Positions 24,579-32,491 of a DNA stretch of 64,000 nucleotides are shown here, piece after piece. A program made the translations under genes and the position numbers. Location: positions 6,827,501 through 6,891,500 of the forward strand of contig NZ_CP053564.1 of NCBI RefSeq assembly GCF_013155125.1, in the 5' to 3' direction. The notes beneath the pieces are model-generated. The model was not told where the DNA came from, did not search any database, and saw only the letters and a list, made by a program, of their open reading frames with translations. Position 1 is the first letter of the stretch. Each line of letters opens with the position of its first letter. Source of the stretch: Pseudonocardia broussonetiae. GTDB lineage: Bacteria; Actinomycetota; Actinomycetes; Mycobacteriales; Pseudonocardiaceae.

Positions 24579-25346
24579 ATGGGTCGACTGACCGGCAAGC
24601 ACGCGATCATCACCGGCGCGACGGGCGGTATGGGCCTGGTCGCCTGCCGGCAGTTCTGCGACGAGGGCGCCATCGTCGTCGGGACCGATCTCGACGAGGA
24701 GGCCGGCCGCAAGCTCGAGGTGGCGCTGCAGGCCGACGGACTGTCGTTCACCTTCGTCGCGGCCGACGTCGCGACGTCGGAGGGGATCCGGCGGATCAGC
24801 GACACCGCTCGCGCCGACCTGGACGGCCGGATCGACGTGCTCTACAACAACCACGGCATCATCCTGGGCAAACCGCTGCTCGACACCACCGAGGCGGAGT
24901 GGGACAGGATCCACGATGTCGACCTCAAGAGCGTGTTCCTGCTCACCAAGGCGGTCGTCCCGCTGATGACCGACGGCGGGTCGATCATCAACGTGGCCTC
25001 GGCAGGCGCCCTCGTCGCGCTGCCGGGGATGTCGGCCTACTGCGCCGCGAAGGGCGGCCTGACGATGTTCTCCAAGGGCGCCGCCGCCGACCTCGCCCCG
25101 CTCGGCATCCGCGTCAACGCCATCTGCCCGGGCAGCATCGACACCCCGATGCCCCGCGCCTTCTTCGCGCTGCTGAGTGAGGAGGACGCCGCGGCGGCGA
25201 TGGAGGCGAACGCCGCAGAGCACTTCGTCAACCGGTTCGGTCGACCGGAGGAGGTGGTCACGCTGGCCGTCTACCTCGCGAGCGACGAATCGACCTTCAT
25301 GACGGGTGCTGCCATCCCGATCGACGGTGGCTACACCGCGCGCTGA
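24579..25346 (+). CDS. Short-chain dehydrogenase/reductase
   Basis: The 255-residue classical SDR has the nucleotide motif TGATGGMG, NNHGII, the catalytic Ser in INVASAGAL, Tyr-x-x-x-Lys in SAYCAAKGGL and the closing GAAIPIDGGYTAR, typical of NAD(P)-dependent 3-oxoacyl or alcohol dehydrogenases. ATG at 24579, 15 bp after the LLM stop, is used; GTG at 24561 is a weaker option. It probably oxidises or reduces the product of the LLM enzyme (inference). Confidence 0.88.
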   Translation: MGRLTGKHAIITGATGGMGLVACRQFCDEGAIVVGTDLDEEAGRKLEVALQADGLSFTFVAADVATSEGIRRISDTARADLDGRIDVLYNNHGIILGKPLLDTTEAEWDRIHDVDLKSVFLLTKAVVPLMTDGGSIINVASAGALVALPGMSAYCAAKGGLTMFSKGAAADLAPLGIRVNAICPGSIDTPMPRAFFALLSEEDAAAAMEANAAEHFVNRFGRPEEVVTLAVYLASDESTFMTGAAIPIDGGYTAR

Positions 25347-25372
25347 CGCTCGACGAGCACACGCGCTTCCCC

Positions 25373-25388
25373 GACACCGGCCGGTGTC
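25373..25388. terminator. Hairpin/palindrome after SDR operon
   Basis: A perfect 16-base palindrome, GACACCGG-CCGGTGTC, lies 27 bp after the SDR stop, with a related GCCGGCCGGTGTCC run some 40 bp further on. It may act as a terminator for the operon; with no loop the call is tentative. Confidence 0.4.
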
Positions 25389-25462
25389 CGTCGCGGTGCC
25401 GGGCGACCGGCTCACCGGGCGCCGGCCGGTGTCCACGGATCGACGCACGAGGAGGAGCAACG

Positions 25463-25845
25463 GTAGGCATCCGCCACGACGATCAGGCGCACGTCGCGTT
25501 CCCGTCCCGGCTGCGGGACGTGATGGGGCACTTCGCCACGGGCGTAGTCGTTCAGCCCGGCGCGGACCTCGACGACCTGGCCGCGGATGCGCGAGTGCGG
25601 GTCCTCTGCGTGAACGTGCTCGCGGACGGACACCAGGAGCTGAGCACGGCGTTCGCCCGGTCCGGAGGGGCCACGTTCGCCGGGATCGACTGGGAGCCCA
25701 CCCCGTCCGGCGCGCCACGGCTCGACGGCGTGACGGCCTGGGTCGACTGCACGCTCACCGACGAGTTCCCCGGCGGGGCCCACCCCATCGTCGTCGGACG
25801 GGGTGCTCGATCTCGGCGCCGACCCCGGGTGTCAACGGCGGCTGA
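25463..25845 (+). pseudogene. Flavin reductase (HpaC-like) relic
   Basis: AGGAGGAG is followed by GTA where a start codon would stand (25463). The frame then reads HVAFPSRLRDVMGHFATGVVV, jumps to RVLCVNVLADGHQELSTAFA and continues through FAGIDWEPTPSGAPRLDGVTAWVDC to HPIVVGR, all typical of flavin:NAD(P)H reductases. About 30 internal residues are missing after FATGV. An extra G in the run at 25800-25803 shifts the frame, because the other frame gives VLDLGADPG as expected. With a lost start, a deletion and a frameshift it should be dead. It probably once supplied the LLM enzyme two genes upstream. Confidence 0.75.
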
Positions 25846-25862
25846 CCCCCGTCCCTTCGAGG

Positions 25863-26306
25863 TCACGCGTCGACGGCGACCTTCTTGCGGCTACGTCGCT
25901 TCGGCTTCTCCGCCTCGGCCACCGGCGCATCAGCAGGAGCTGTGTCGGGCTCGGCAGCGGACGTGGTCTCGCGGTTCTCGTAGGCCGTCAGCACCGCGGA
26001 CGACAGACGCCCCCGCTCCGAGACCTCCAGGCCGTTCTGCATCGCCCATGCCCGGATCGCAGCGTTCTCCTCCTTCGACCTCTCCGCCGACCTCGAACTC
26101 GCGCGCTGGTAGCTCCTGCGACCCGGCCCACCACCTGCCCGGCGTGCCGCTCCGACGAACGGGGCGACGACATCACGGAGCTCGGACGCGTGCGCTGCAC
26201 TGAGATCGATCTCGAACTGCCGTCCGTCGATCGCGAACGACACCGTCTCGGCTGCCTCGCTGCCGTCCAGGTCATCGACGAGCGTTTCCACTACCTGCTT
26301 CGCCAT
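25863..26306 (-). CDS. lsr2: Lsr2-family nucleoid-associated protein
   Basis: The 147-residue protein starts MAKQVVETLVDDLDGSEAAETVSFAIDGRQFEIDLS, the Lsr2 dimerisation domain. A linker and the DNA-binding domain NAAIRAWAMQNGLEVSERGRLSSAVLTAYE follow, with the R-G-R minor-groove hook, and the tail is Lys/Arg-rich. Lsr2 is the actinomycete counterpart of H-NS and silences A+T-rich acquired DNA. GGAAG precedes the ATG. It lies at the edge of the window's only lower-GC stretch. The Ala/Glu/Pro-rich tail after residue 115 is longer than in mycobacterial Lsr2 (about 112 residues). Confidence 0.93.
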   Translation of the reverse strand: MAKQVVETLVDDLDGSEAAETVSFAIDGRQFEIDLSAAHASELRDVVAPFVGAARRAGGGPGRRSYQRASSRSAERSKEENAAIRAWAMQNGLEVSERGRLSSAVLTAYENRETTSAAEPDTAPADAPVAEAEKPKRRSRKKVAVDA

Positions 26307-26759
26307 TACGCTTCCGTTCGGTCGTCCTACTGGAACTGCGTCAACATAGGATCACCGACGCGGCCTGTCGAGCCGAGTCGGTCCTCTGTGCGCAACGCCT
26401 CGCTGAAGCAGACGGCGGTTTCCGGCGTGACGCGCGACGCGCCTCAGTGCCCCATCCACCGCAATCATCCAACGGCTTCACCACCGCTGCTGGGTAACAC
26501 ACCCACTCTTGGAGCGTGCACCCTGTAGACATCGACGGCACCGCGCCGATGACCGATCAGCGCCGAACGATGCCCACCGAGTGCCGCGAGCAGGTACGGC
26601 GCGCTCTCGACGGACTGCCATGGGCGCTACTCCGACGAGCAGGCGCCGCGCCAAGATGTGATTCATAGCGTCATCCACCTACGATTTAGCGTGCACCTTG
26701 CCGTCAACGCCGACGCGGAGCGCGAGCTCCACACCCGAGCGGCCGCGCCTCTGTGGATT
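26307..26759. other. Gene-free stretch upstream of lsr2
   Basis: 453 bp. A+T content rises steadily from about 26650 onward. The only frame with a plausible start is a 39-codon one at 26547-26666 without a recognisable product or ribosome-binding site. The lsr2 promoter must lie near 26310-26400, but I cannot fix the boxes. Confidence 0.4.
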
Positions 26760-27419
26760 TCACACAGAAGGGCGAGTGAGCCTCCTCCTGAGAATATTGA
26801 CTACCGTGAGCCCTCGCTCGCAAAAGCCACAGAAGCAGTTCTCCTCCTCCGCGCCGGTCCAACTTGGAAACCCGATCTTGATGCCGGCCGATGCGAACAG
26901 TTCGCGTTCGTCCCGAGTCACGCCTCGCAAGTGGCGCATTCCGCGATATGCACCGAGATCAGTCTTCATCTGAGCGCGCAGACGCGACGCTTGCCTACTG
27001 CATGCGCAGGCTTGCATTCGCTCTGCGTCGTCCGCCGACAATCGCATCAATTGGGCATTCAGCCGGGACGGCTGGACGCGGTCCCTAGTCGCCCTCAGAT
27101 TGTGGTAAACGACAAAAAAGATGACGCGACACGAGTTCGAGATGAGAAGGCCATTCCCGTTGCGAAAGTACCATCGCTTCATCTCGATAGCAAGGTTGGA
27201 CATATCATCACGCGTCATCAAAGTAGGTTCGTTTCTATTTATATGCGTGACCTCCATTAGACTCCACAGATCCATGTAAGAATCGGAAAGTTTCTCGGAA
27301 AGCTTGACCTTGACTTGACGACGATAGTTGCCGGCAATTACGAAACCTGCGATACCGAGGAACAGCGTGGTTGCTACCTGGGCCCATTGAGCTGCAAACT
27401 GCGCAACATTTGGAAACAC
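26760..27419 (-). CDS. Hypothetical membrane-anchored protein in lower-GC DNA
   Basis: The 219-residue product from GTG 27419 starts MFPNVAQFAAQWAQVATTLFLGIAGFVIAG, one N-terminal membrane segment at about residues 15-31, followed by a basic, charged cytoplasmic-looking domain (YRRQVKVKLSEKLSDSYMDLWSLM). Cysteines cluster near 137-141 and in ENCFCGFCERG near the end. I do not recognise the family. By eye the DNA is near 50 % G+C against about 70 % around it, with codons unlike its neighbours, so it was probably acquired by transfer. AGGAG lies ten bases before the start. Confidence 0.55.
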   Translation of the reverse strand: MFPNVAQFAAQWAQVATTLFLGIAGFVIAGNYRRQVKVKLSEKLSDSYMDLWSLMEVTHINRNEPTLMTRDDMSNLAIEMKRWYFRNGNGLLISNSCRVIFFVVYHNLRATRDRVQPSRLNAQLMRLSADDAERMQACACSRQASRLRAQMKTDLGAYRGMRHLRGVTRDERELFASAGIKIGFPSWTGAEEENCFCGFCERGLTVVNILRRRLTRPSV

Positions 27420-27576
27420 CTAACTGCTGCTCCTACCTGTGCTAGCAATCAGCGTCAGGGACTTCGAGCCCGACAGCTTGAATACGCGGCTACTATGTCA
27501 AGGTCGCGCCATCGCTGCATGCGCAGGCTGACACACACCGATGCAGCGTGGCGTGAGGCCAGCCGTGTGGAACCGC

Positions 27577-27873
27577 AGCTTCATCTCAGTGCTGGTCCAG
27601 CAGGTGGTTCATCGTCACACCGGTTCGAGGCTAGCGCTCCTCATCGACCTGGTTCAGGAGACGGGTGCGGGCGGCCTCTGCCTGCCGCGCCGCCTTCGGG
27701 CCAGGCGGGATCAGCTCGACCAGGCTCAGCCGTCGCCCGGTGACCGCGTCCATGCCGGCGTAGTCGCGCACGCGGAGGCCCCCCGCTCGGCAGCACGTCG
27801 ATTGCGCCACGAGCGCGACGCCGACCTGCACCGTGGGAAGCCATGGCCGGAGCGTACCGCTCATTCGTGTCAC
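27577..27873 (-). pseudogene. Decayed tyrosine integrase, N-terminal fragment
   Basis: The minus strand reads LRVRDYAGMDAVTGRRLSLVELIPPGPKAARQAEAARTRLLNQVDEER, matching the N-terminal arm-binding domain of actinomycete phage/ICE tyrosine integrases (Y-x-G-x-D-x-V-T-G-K-R...A-E-x-x-R-T-R-L-L-N-x-V-D-E). A TAG stops it at 27631, but the frame continues P-R-T-G-V-T-M-N-H-L-L-D-Q-H, again integrase-like, then a TGA. The catalytic domain is absent. It lies 60 bp from a tRNA-half repeat, the usual position of an integrase next to its attachment site. Confidence 0.7.
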
Positions 27874-27933
27874 AACTCTGTCCCGCGACCTGCGTGCCTA
27901 TTCGGCTCGAACCCTGTATCTGCTGGTAGAGAC

Positions 27934-27987
27934 TGTGGGGCGGGTGGGGCTCGAACCCACGACCTGACGGATCATGAGGGAAGTCGG
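27934..27987 (-). repeat. att-like direct repeat, copy 1: 3' half of a tRNA with a CAU loop
   Basis: 54 bases identical to 30002-30055 at 52 positions. Read on the minus strand it runs from a CTCATGA anticodon-type loop through GTGGG-TTCGAGC-CCCAC, a perfect T-arm, to CCGCCCC, an acceptor 3' strand. The matching 5' half (D-arm and GGGGCGG) is missing, so it is not a working tRNA. Tyrosine integrases recombine inside such tRNA 3' halves, and an integrase relic lies beside it. Confidence 0.65.
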
Positions 27988-28197
27988 TTCCGCGTCCTAC
28001 AGCCCCCACCTGCGTCTCCACTCGCAGATCCTGACCCAGGGGCGTCGCAACCGTCCCTGGGTGTCGCTGGTTCGCATCACGAACCGCACCGCGTTCGATC
28101 TCCGGCAGGCGAAGTCAACAGCGGCCTTTCGATCACCCATGCACCGGCCGGCGGTACGCACGGGTGGACCGACTCGCCGTATCCGAGAACCGGCTGT

Positions 28198-29724
28198 CTA
28201 ACCCTCCAGCACGAGGGCGGGGAGGCGGCCGCTCGTGACCGCCGCGACCACGGCGGCGTGGTCGGCCTGGGTCTGGTCGGCGTAGGCGGTGGCGAACGTG
28301 GCCATGGCCCGGTCGAACCGCTCTCCGTGCCCGGAGCCCGCTGCGCCGTCGCAGTACCCGGTGAGTATCCGGGGGTCAGCCGACTGGGCGTGTGAGCGGG
28401 CCAGCGTCGCGCCGACGACCCGCGCGTAGTCGTCGAGCTGGTTGGGCTTGAGCGTGAGCGGGTCGATGCTGCCCTTCATGTCGCGGAACTGGCGGACGAG
28501 GTAGGGGCGGCCCTCGATCGTGGTCCAGCCCAGGAAGATGTCGCTGACCGTCTGCATCCAGCGCTGGCCGTGCACGATGCGCTCGCCGTCGTGCGCGTAC
28601 GGGGTGGCGTCGGCGTAGGGCGCGAGCGCGGATGCGCCGGCCTCCTTGACCTGCAGGACCAGTGAGTCCTCGCCGTTGCCGTGCAGCAGCATGACGTAGC
28701 TGCGGCGCCCCACGCTGCCCAGGCCGACGACGCGGTGCGCGATGTCGGCGACGGCGTACCGGGACAGCAGCTGGCGCAGCTCGTCGTCCAGGCAGCGCTC
28801 CGCGTACTCCTCGACGCCGTCGAGGACGGCGTGCGCGGTCGCGTCGTCGATCCGGGTGAGGATCGGCGGGTCCTCGAGGAACCGCCAGCCGGTGTGCTCG
28901 GCGCGCTCGGCGAACTTCTCCACGACCCGGCGGCTGGTGTTGCGGCGCGCCTTCTTGCCGACCCGTTTGAACACCTCACCGAGGTCCTCGACGTCGAAGT
29001 GCGAGACGGTCTTCTCGTCGGTGGTCAGGTAGAACGCGTCCAGGACCGGCATCGCGGCGAGCTCGCGCAGCGCAGCACGGTAGGTCCTGGCGCAGTCCGC
29101 GGCCGCGTGGGCGGCCGCGTCGTCGGTGCTGCCCGTCTCGCGCGAGGCGACGACGAGGCTGGTGACCAGCCGCTTGAGGTCCCACTCCCACGGGCCGATG
29201 AGCGTCTCGTCGAAGTCGTTGACGTCCATGACCAGGCGACGTTCCGGCGAGGCGTACAGGCCGAAGTTCGACGCGTGCGCGTCCCCGCAGATCCACGCCG
29301 TCACCCCGGACGTGGGGGAACCCGCGAGGTCGGCGGCCATCAGCCCGGCACTGCCGCGCAGGAACGCGAACGGGGACGCGGCCATCCGACCCACCCGCAG
29401 CGCGATCAGATCGTCGACCCGCCCGGCGTTGGTCCGCTCGACGAACTCGACCGGGTCCGGGCGGCCCGCCTGCGCCCGGTACGCGCTGAACGCGGCGGAC
29501 GGGGTCGCCTCACGCAGCTCGACGCCCGTGGCGCGCAGCGCGGCGGGGTCGGTCAGTGACCCGAAGACGTGGCTGTCGAACCGCCCGCGCGGGGTGTCCT
29601 CCGCCGGGGTGACGCCGGTCGGCGGTGTGCCGTCCGGGCGGCTGCCGGCAGGGTCGAGGGGCGGCCGGTCCCGGCTGGGCGGTCCGCTCCCGGCGCCCTG
29701 CGCGGGAACCGATGTGGCAGACAC
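28198..29724 (-). CDS. DUF2252-domain protein
   Basis: The 508-residue product shows the DUF2252 marks AWICGDAHASNFGLYASPE and VMDVNDFDETLIGPWEWDLKRL. These resemble the catalytic loop and metal site of APH-like kinases. Further marks are VGLGSVGRRSYVMLL and RQFRDMKGS near the end. The function of the family is not established. GTG at 29724 is used because the long upstream frame has no conserved sequence; the Pro/Gly-rich first 50 residues are weakly supported. The gene lies alone between two tRNA-half direct repeats, so it may be cargo of a small integrated element. Confidence 0.8.
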   Translation of the reverse strand: MSATSVPAQGAGSGPPSRDRPPLDPAGSRPDGTPPTGVTPAEDTPRGRFDSHVFGSLTDPAALRATGVELREATPSAAFSAYRAQAGRPDPVEFVERTNAGRVDDLIALRVGRMAASPFAFLRGSAGLMAADLAGSPTSGVTAWICGDAHASNFGLYASPERRLVMDVNDFDETLIGPWEWDLKRLVTSLVVASRETGSTDDAAAHAAADCARTYRAALRELAAMPVLDAFYLTTDEKTVSHFDVEDLGEVFKRVGKKARRNTSRRVVEKFAERAEHTGWRFLEDPPILTRIDDATAHAVLDGVEEYAERCLDDELRQLLSRYAVADIAHRVVGLGSVGRRSYVMLLHGNGEDSLVLQVKEAGASALAPYADATPYAHDGERIVHGQRWMQTVSDIFLGWTTIEGRPYLVRQFRDMKGSIDPLTLKPNQLDDYARVVGATLARSHAQSADPRILTGYCDGAAGSGHGERFDRAMATFATAYADQTQADHAAVVAAVTSGRLPALVLEG

Positions 29725-30001
29725 GGGAAGATCGTACTTTCCCCGGTGCCGTTCGCCCACGACCGACCGAGCGAACCCTGTCCGCCGACGGCTTCGCCGA
29801 GCCGACCGACGAAAGGCGCGGTTTCCCACCCACCTGTCAACACCTTGGGAGTCCCGGCCCCTTCTCCTCCCGATCCATGCAGGTGAACGCCGAGGGCCCG
29901 CGCGGCCCGGATGGGTCGCGGGGTCGGCACCGACGGCGGTCGGGCTGCCCACGCCAGAGACGACGAACCGCGCCGTCAGGCCCGCCGCTCAGGCCCATTC
30001 G

Positions 30002-30055
30002 TGTGGGGCGGGTGGGGCTCGAACCCACGACCTGACGGATTATGAGGGAACTCGG
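30002..30055 (-). repeat. att-like direct repeat, copy 2: 3' half of a tRNA with a CAU loop
   Basis: Second copy of the 54-base repeat, with CTCATAA in the anticodon-type loop, the more usual tRNA-Met sequence. Differences from copy 1 are at 30041 and 30051. The two copies bracket 2.0 kb containing the DUF2252 gene. The 5' half of the tRNA is again missing upstream. Confidence 0.65.
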
Positions 30056-30504
30056 AGCCGTGCCCTATGGCTCTCATCTGCATCGATGGTCGCGAGCCAT
30101 GATTCAGGAGCGTCGTCGACGTCGCTGCGTGGCTCGATTTCGTGTCACGAATCGTGTCACGTTCGATCTTGGGCCAGCGACGCAACGGAGGGCGTTCCGC
30201 CCGGCACCGCAGCCTCCGCACCCCACCCGGCCACGCCGCGTCGGCCTCGTTCTCGGCGACTCTGTGCGCCCGAGCCCGCCGTGAGGAGCACCCCGAGCAG
30301 CGGACCGCTGTGACTGCCGACTCGTCGCTCCCCCACCGATCGGAGGGGGACATTGCATGCAACAGGGCATACAAACGCTGGCAAGGCGACTGTGACCTGG
30401 TTAACGCGCCGCTCACGGGGACCTGCGACGGTACAGGGCCGGCCCGAGCCGGAGGCACGGGCAGCCGACCCCTGCTGCCCACGCACACGACCGAGGAGCG
30501 CCGG
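30055..30504. other. Gene-free stretch with TTGCATGCAA palindrome
   Basis: 450 bp between the second tRNA half and a hydrolase gene. The minus strand carries a short frame reading ERDTIRDTKSS, which is reminiscent of integrase C-terminal tails but too short to call. The palindrome TTGCATGCAA lies at 30353-30362; its GCATGCAAC core recurs in two other promoter gaps (38260-38268 and, inverted, 56033-56041). Confidence 0.4.
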
Positions 30505-31328
30505 ATGCCCAGTGTCCGCATCGGAGACGTCGAGATGCACTACGACGAGGCGGGTTCGGGTGACCCGGTCGTGTGGATCCCGGGGACCGGCCTGGCCGGA
30601 TCCATGTGGGACACCCACCAGGTCGCCCACTTCCGGGACCGTCACCGCTGCGTGACCGTCGACCTGCGCGGCAGCGGCCGTACCGTCGGCGGCCACCTGC
30701 CCCCGACCGTGGCCGACCTCGCAACCGACGTCATCGGCGTGATGGACGCGCTCGACCTGCCGCCCGCGCACGTCGTGGGTCTCAGTCTCGGGTCCGCGGT
30801 CGCCCAGGAGATCGCGCTGCTGCGCCCGGACCGCGTGCGCAGCGCCGTGCTGGCCGCAACCTGGTCCTCCACCGGCCGCGAGAAGCACATGCAGCGGCAC
30901 TTCACCTCGCGCCTGTACGCGCTGGAGAACGGACCCTGGACGTCTACGGGCAGTTCGCCTTCTGGATGTCGTCCCCGAGCGTGATCGACGACGAGCCCGA
31001 TCTCCAGACCGCCGTCGAGGCCGAGCTCCGCCGGCACATGTCGACGCGGCTCGACGGCACAGCGGCGCACTTCCGCGCCGACCTCGTGCACGAGACGGCC
31101 GACCGCCTGCCCCAGATCACGTGCCCGACCATGGTGGTCTACGGCGAGGAGGACCGGATCACGCTGCCCCGCTACAACGAAGCCGTGGCAGCGGCGATCC
31201 GGGGGGCGGTCGTGGCGCGCGTCCCGCGGGCGGGTCACCTGATCTGGCTGGAGCGGCCTGCCGAGTTCAACGGGCACATCGAGGCGTTCCTGCGGACCAC
31301 GGTCGTCGCGTCCCGGTCGAGCGCCTGA
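30505..31328 (+). pseudogene. Alpha/beta hydrolase gene with a one-base frameshift
   Basis: ATG 30505 (GAGGAG upstream) begins MPSVRIGDVEMHYDEAGSGDPVVWIPGTGLAGSMW and reaches the nucleophile elbow VVGLSLGSAVA. Sense is lost after LYALENGP at 30934-30936. The next frame resumes LDVYGQFAFWMSSPSV and runs to TGA 31328 with VVYGEEDRI (acid) and PRAGHLIWLERP (His). One missing C in a short C run explains the break; repaired, it would be a 274-residue hydrolase with an intact Ser-Asp-His triad. Assembly error and true loss are both possible. Confidence 0.78.
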
Positions 31329-31340
31329 CGGGCCTGGCGC

Positions 31341-31631
31341 TCACCCGCGGGGCTCGGCCAGGGGCCCGACGACCGGGGTCCAGGGCCACCACCGGCTCTC
31401 GACGATCACCCCGCTCACGGTGAAGGGGTCCTCGGCGATCCACGTCGCCAGCTCGTGCTCGTCCTCGACGTCGTAGAGGAGCAGACCGCCCGAGCCGTCG
31501 CCGAACGGTCCGGCTTGGCGCACCACCCCCCGCTCCACCATGCCCCCCAGGTACTCACGGTGCCGCGGGCGAACCTCGTCGAGCAGCGCGACGTCGTCGG
31601 TGTAGCGCCACACCACCGCGAAGAGCGCCAT
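31341..31631 (-). CDS. YCII-domain protein
   Basis: The 96-residue product starts MALFAVVWRYTDDVALLDEVRPRHREYL and continues RQAGPFGDGSGGLLLYDVED and AEDPFTVSGVI, a typical YciI/muconolactone-isomerase-like ferredoxin fold with the conserved His and Asp. Family members often accompany ring-cleavage enzymes and may act as small isomerases or dehalogenases. The start overlaps the stop of the upstream hydrolase (TGATG). It is last in the dioxygenase-isochorismatase-hydrolase-YCII operon. A second YCII gene is at 45382-45663. Confidence 0.82.
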   Translation of the reverse strand: MALFAVVWRYTDDVALLDEVRPRHREYLGGMVERGVVRQAGPFGDGSGGLLLYDVEDEHELATWIAEDPFTVSGVIVESRWWPWTPVVGPLAEPRG

Positions 31632-32491
31632 CAGCCCCGCTCCCCGGTCAGGAACTCGAGCGCGAGGGCGTTGAAGACCTCGTGCTGCTCCCACTGCGGC
31701 CAGTGCCCGGCGTCCTTGATCACCTCGAAGCCGGCGTTCGGCATCTTGTCGGCCATCGCCATACCTGCCGCGGCAGGCCCGGACGGGTCGTCGCTGGTCC
31801 ACACCACGAGCGCCGGCCCGGCCACCGCGGCGAGCTCGTCGTCGCTGACCAGGTTGCGGGCGCGGATCTCCGGGTCCTGCAGGCAGAGCAGGTGCCGCAT
31901 CGACTCGGCGAATCCGGGCCGCGCGTAGATCGCGCGGCGGATGCCGACCAGCTCGTCGGTGACCGACGAGGCGTCCGCCATCAGCCACTCGAGCCGGGCG
32001 CGGATCCGCTCCTCGCTCGGATCGTCCGCGGCCGCCTGGGACAGGCTGCGGATCCGCTCCATCACCTCGGGCGTGGCCATCGTGCCGCCGGGCGTGTTGA
32101 GCAGCACCCGGCCGGTGCGGTCCGGGTGCGCGGCGGCGTACTTCAGCGCGAGCCAACCGCCCAGGGACTCCCCCGACAGGTGCGCGCGTCCGATGCCGAG
32201 CGCGTCGAGCAGGCCGTCGAGGTGCGCGACGTAGTCCGGCAGCTCCAGGTCGCGGGTGGTGTGGGTGGTGTACCCGTGGCCGGGGTACTCGTAGGCGATC
32301 ACCCGGAACCGACGCGAGAGCGGGCCGATGTTGTGCGCGTAGGCCTCCAGGTGCCCGCCGGTGCCGTGCATGAGCACCAGCGGCTCACCCTCGCCCGCCT
32401 CCAGGACCCTGGTCCGCCACTCCCCGACCTGCACGTACCGGATGCTCAGCTCGACACCCGCGAGCGCGGACCACACCGAGGGGCGGCTCAT
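31631..32491 (-). CDS. Alpha/beta hydrolase, MhpC/BphD-like C-C bond hydrolase
   Basis: The 286-residue product has an oxyanion loop VLMHGTGGHLEAY, nucleophile Ser109 in LSGESLGGW and a late His in KDAGHWPQWEQ. The G-H-W-P-Q-W-E end is shared by meta-cleavage product hydrolases (MhpC, BphD, HsaD). In the operon with an MhpB-type ring-cleavage dioxygenase it probably splits the ring-opened diketone into an acid and a hydroxypentadienoate. It overlaps its upstream neighbour by four bases (ATGA), so translation is coupled. Confidence 0.85.
   Translation of the reverse strand: MSRPSVWSALAGVELSIRYVQVGEWRTRVLEAGEGEPLVLMHGTGGHLEAYAHNIGPLSRRFRVIAYEYPGHGYTTHTTRDLELPDYVAHLDGLLDALGIGRAHLSGESLGGWLALKYAAAHPDRTGRVLLNTPGGTMATPEVMERIRSLSQAAADDPSEERIRARLEWLMADASSVTDELVGIRRAIYARPGFAESMRHLLCLQDPEIRARNLVSDDELAAVAGPALVVWTSDDPSGPAAAGMAMADKMPNAGFEVIKDAGHWPQWEQHEVFNALALEFLTGERG

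Noticed and set aside
26547..26666. Short 39-codon plus-strand frame (MTDQRRTMPTECREQVRRAL...)
   Set aside because: No ribosome-binding site, no recognisable product and it lies in a promoter region, so it is not supported as a gene.
27934..30055. Functional tRNA genes at the two CAU-loop sequences
   Set aside because: Only T-arm, variable loop, half of the anticodon arm and acceptor 3' strand are present. The D-arm and acceptor 5' strand are missing, and the variable loop is one base longer than usual for tRNA-Met.
30055..30300. C-terminal part of a second integrase on the minus strand (ERDTIRDTKSS)
   Set aside because: The match is a few residues of low-complexity tail with no catalytic motif, too little to annotate.
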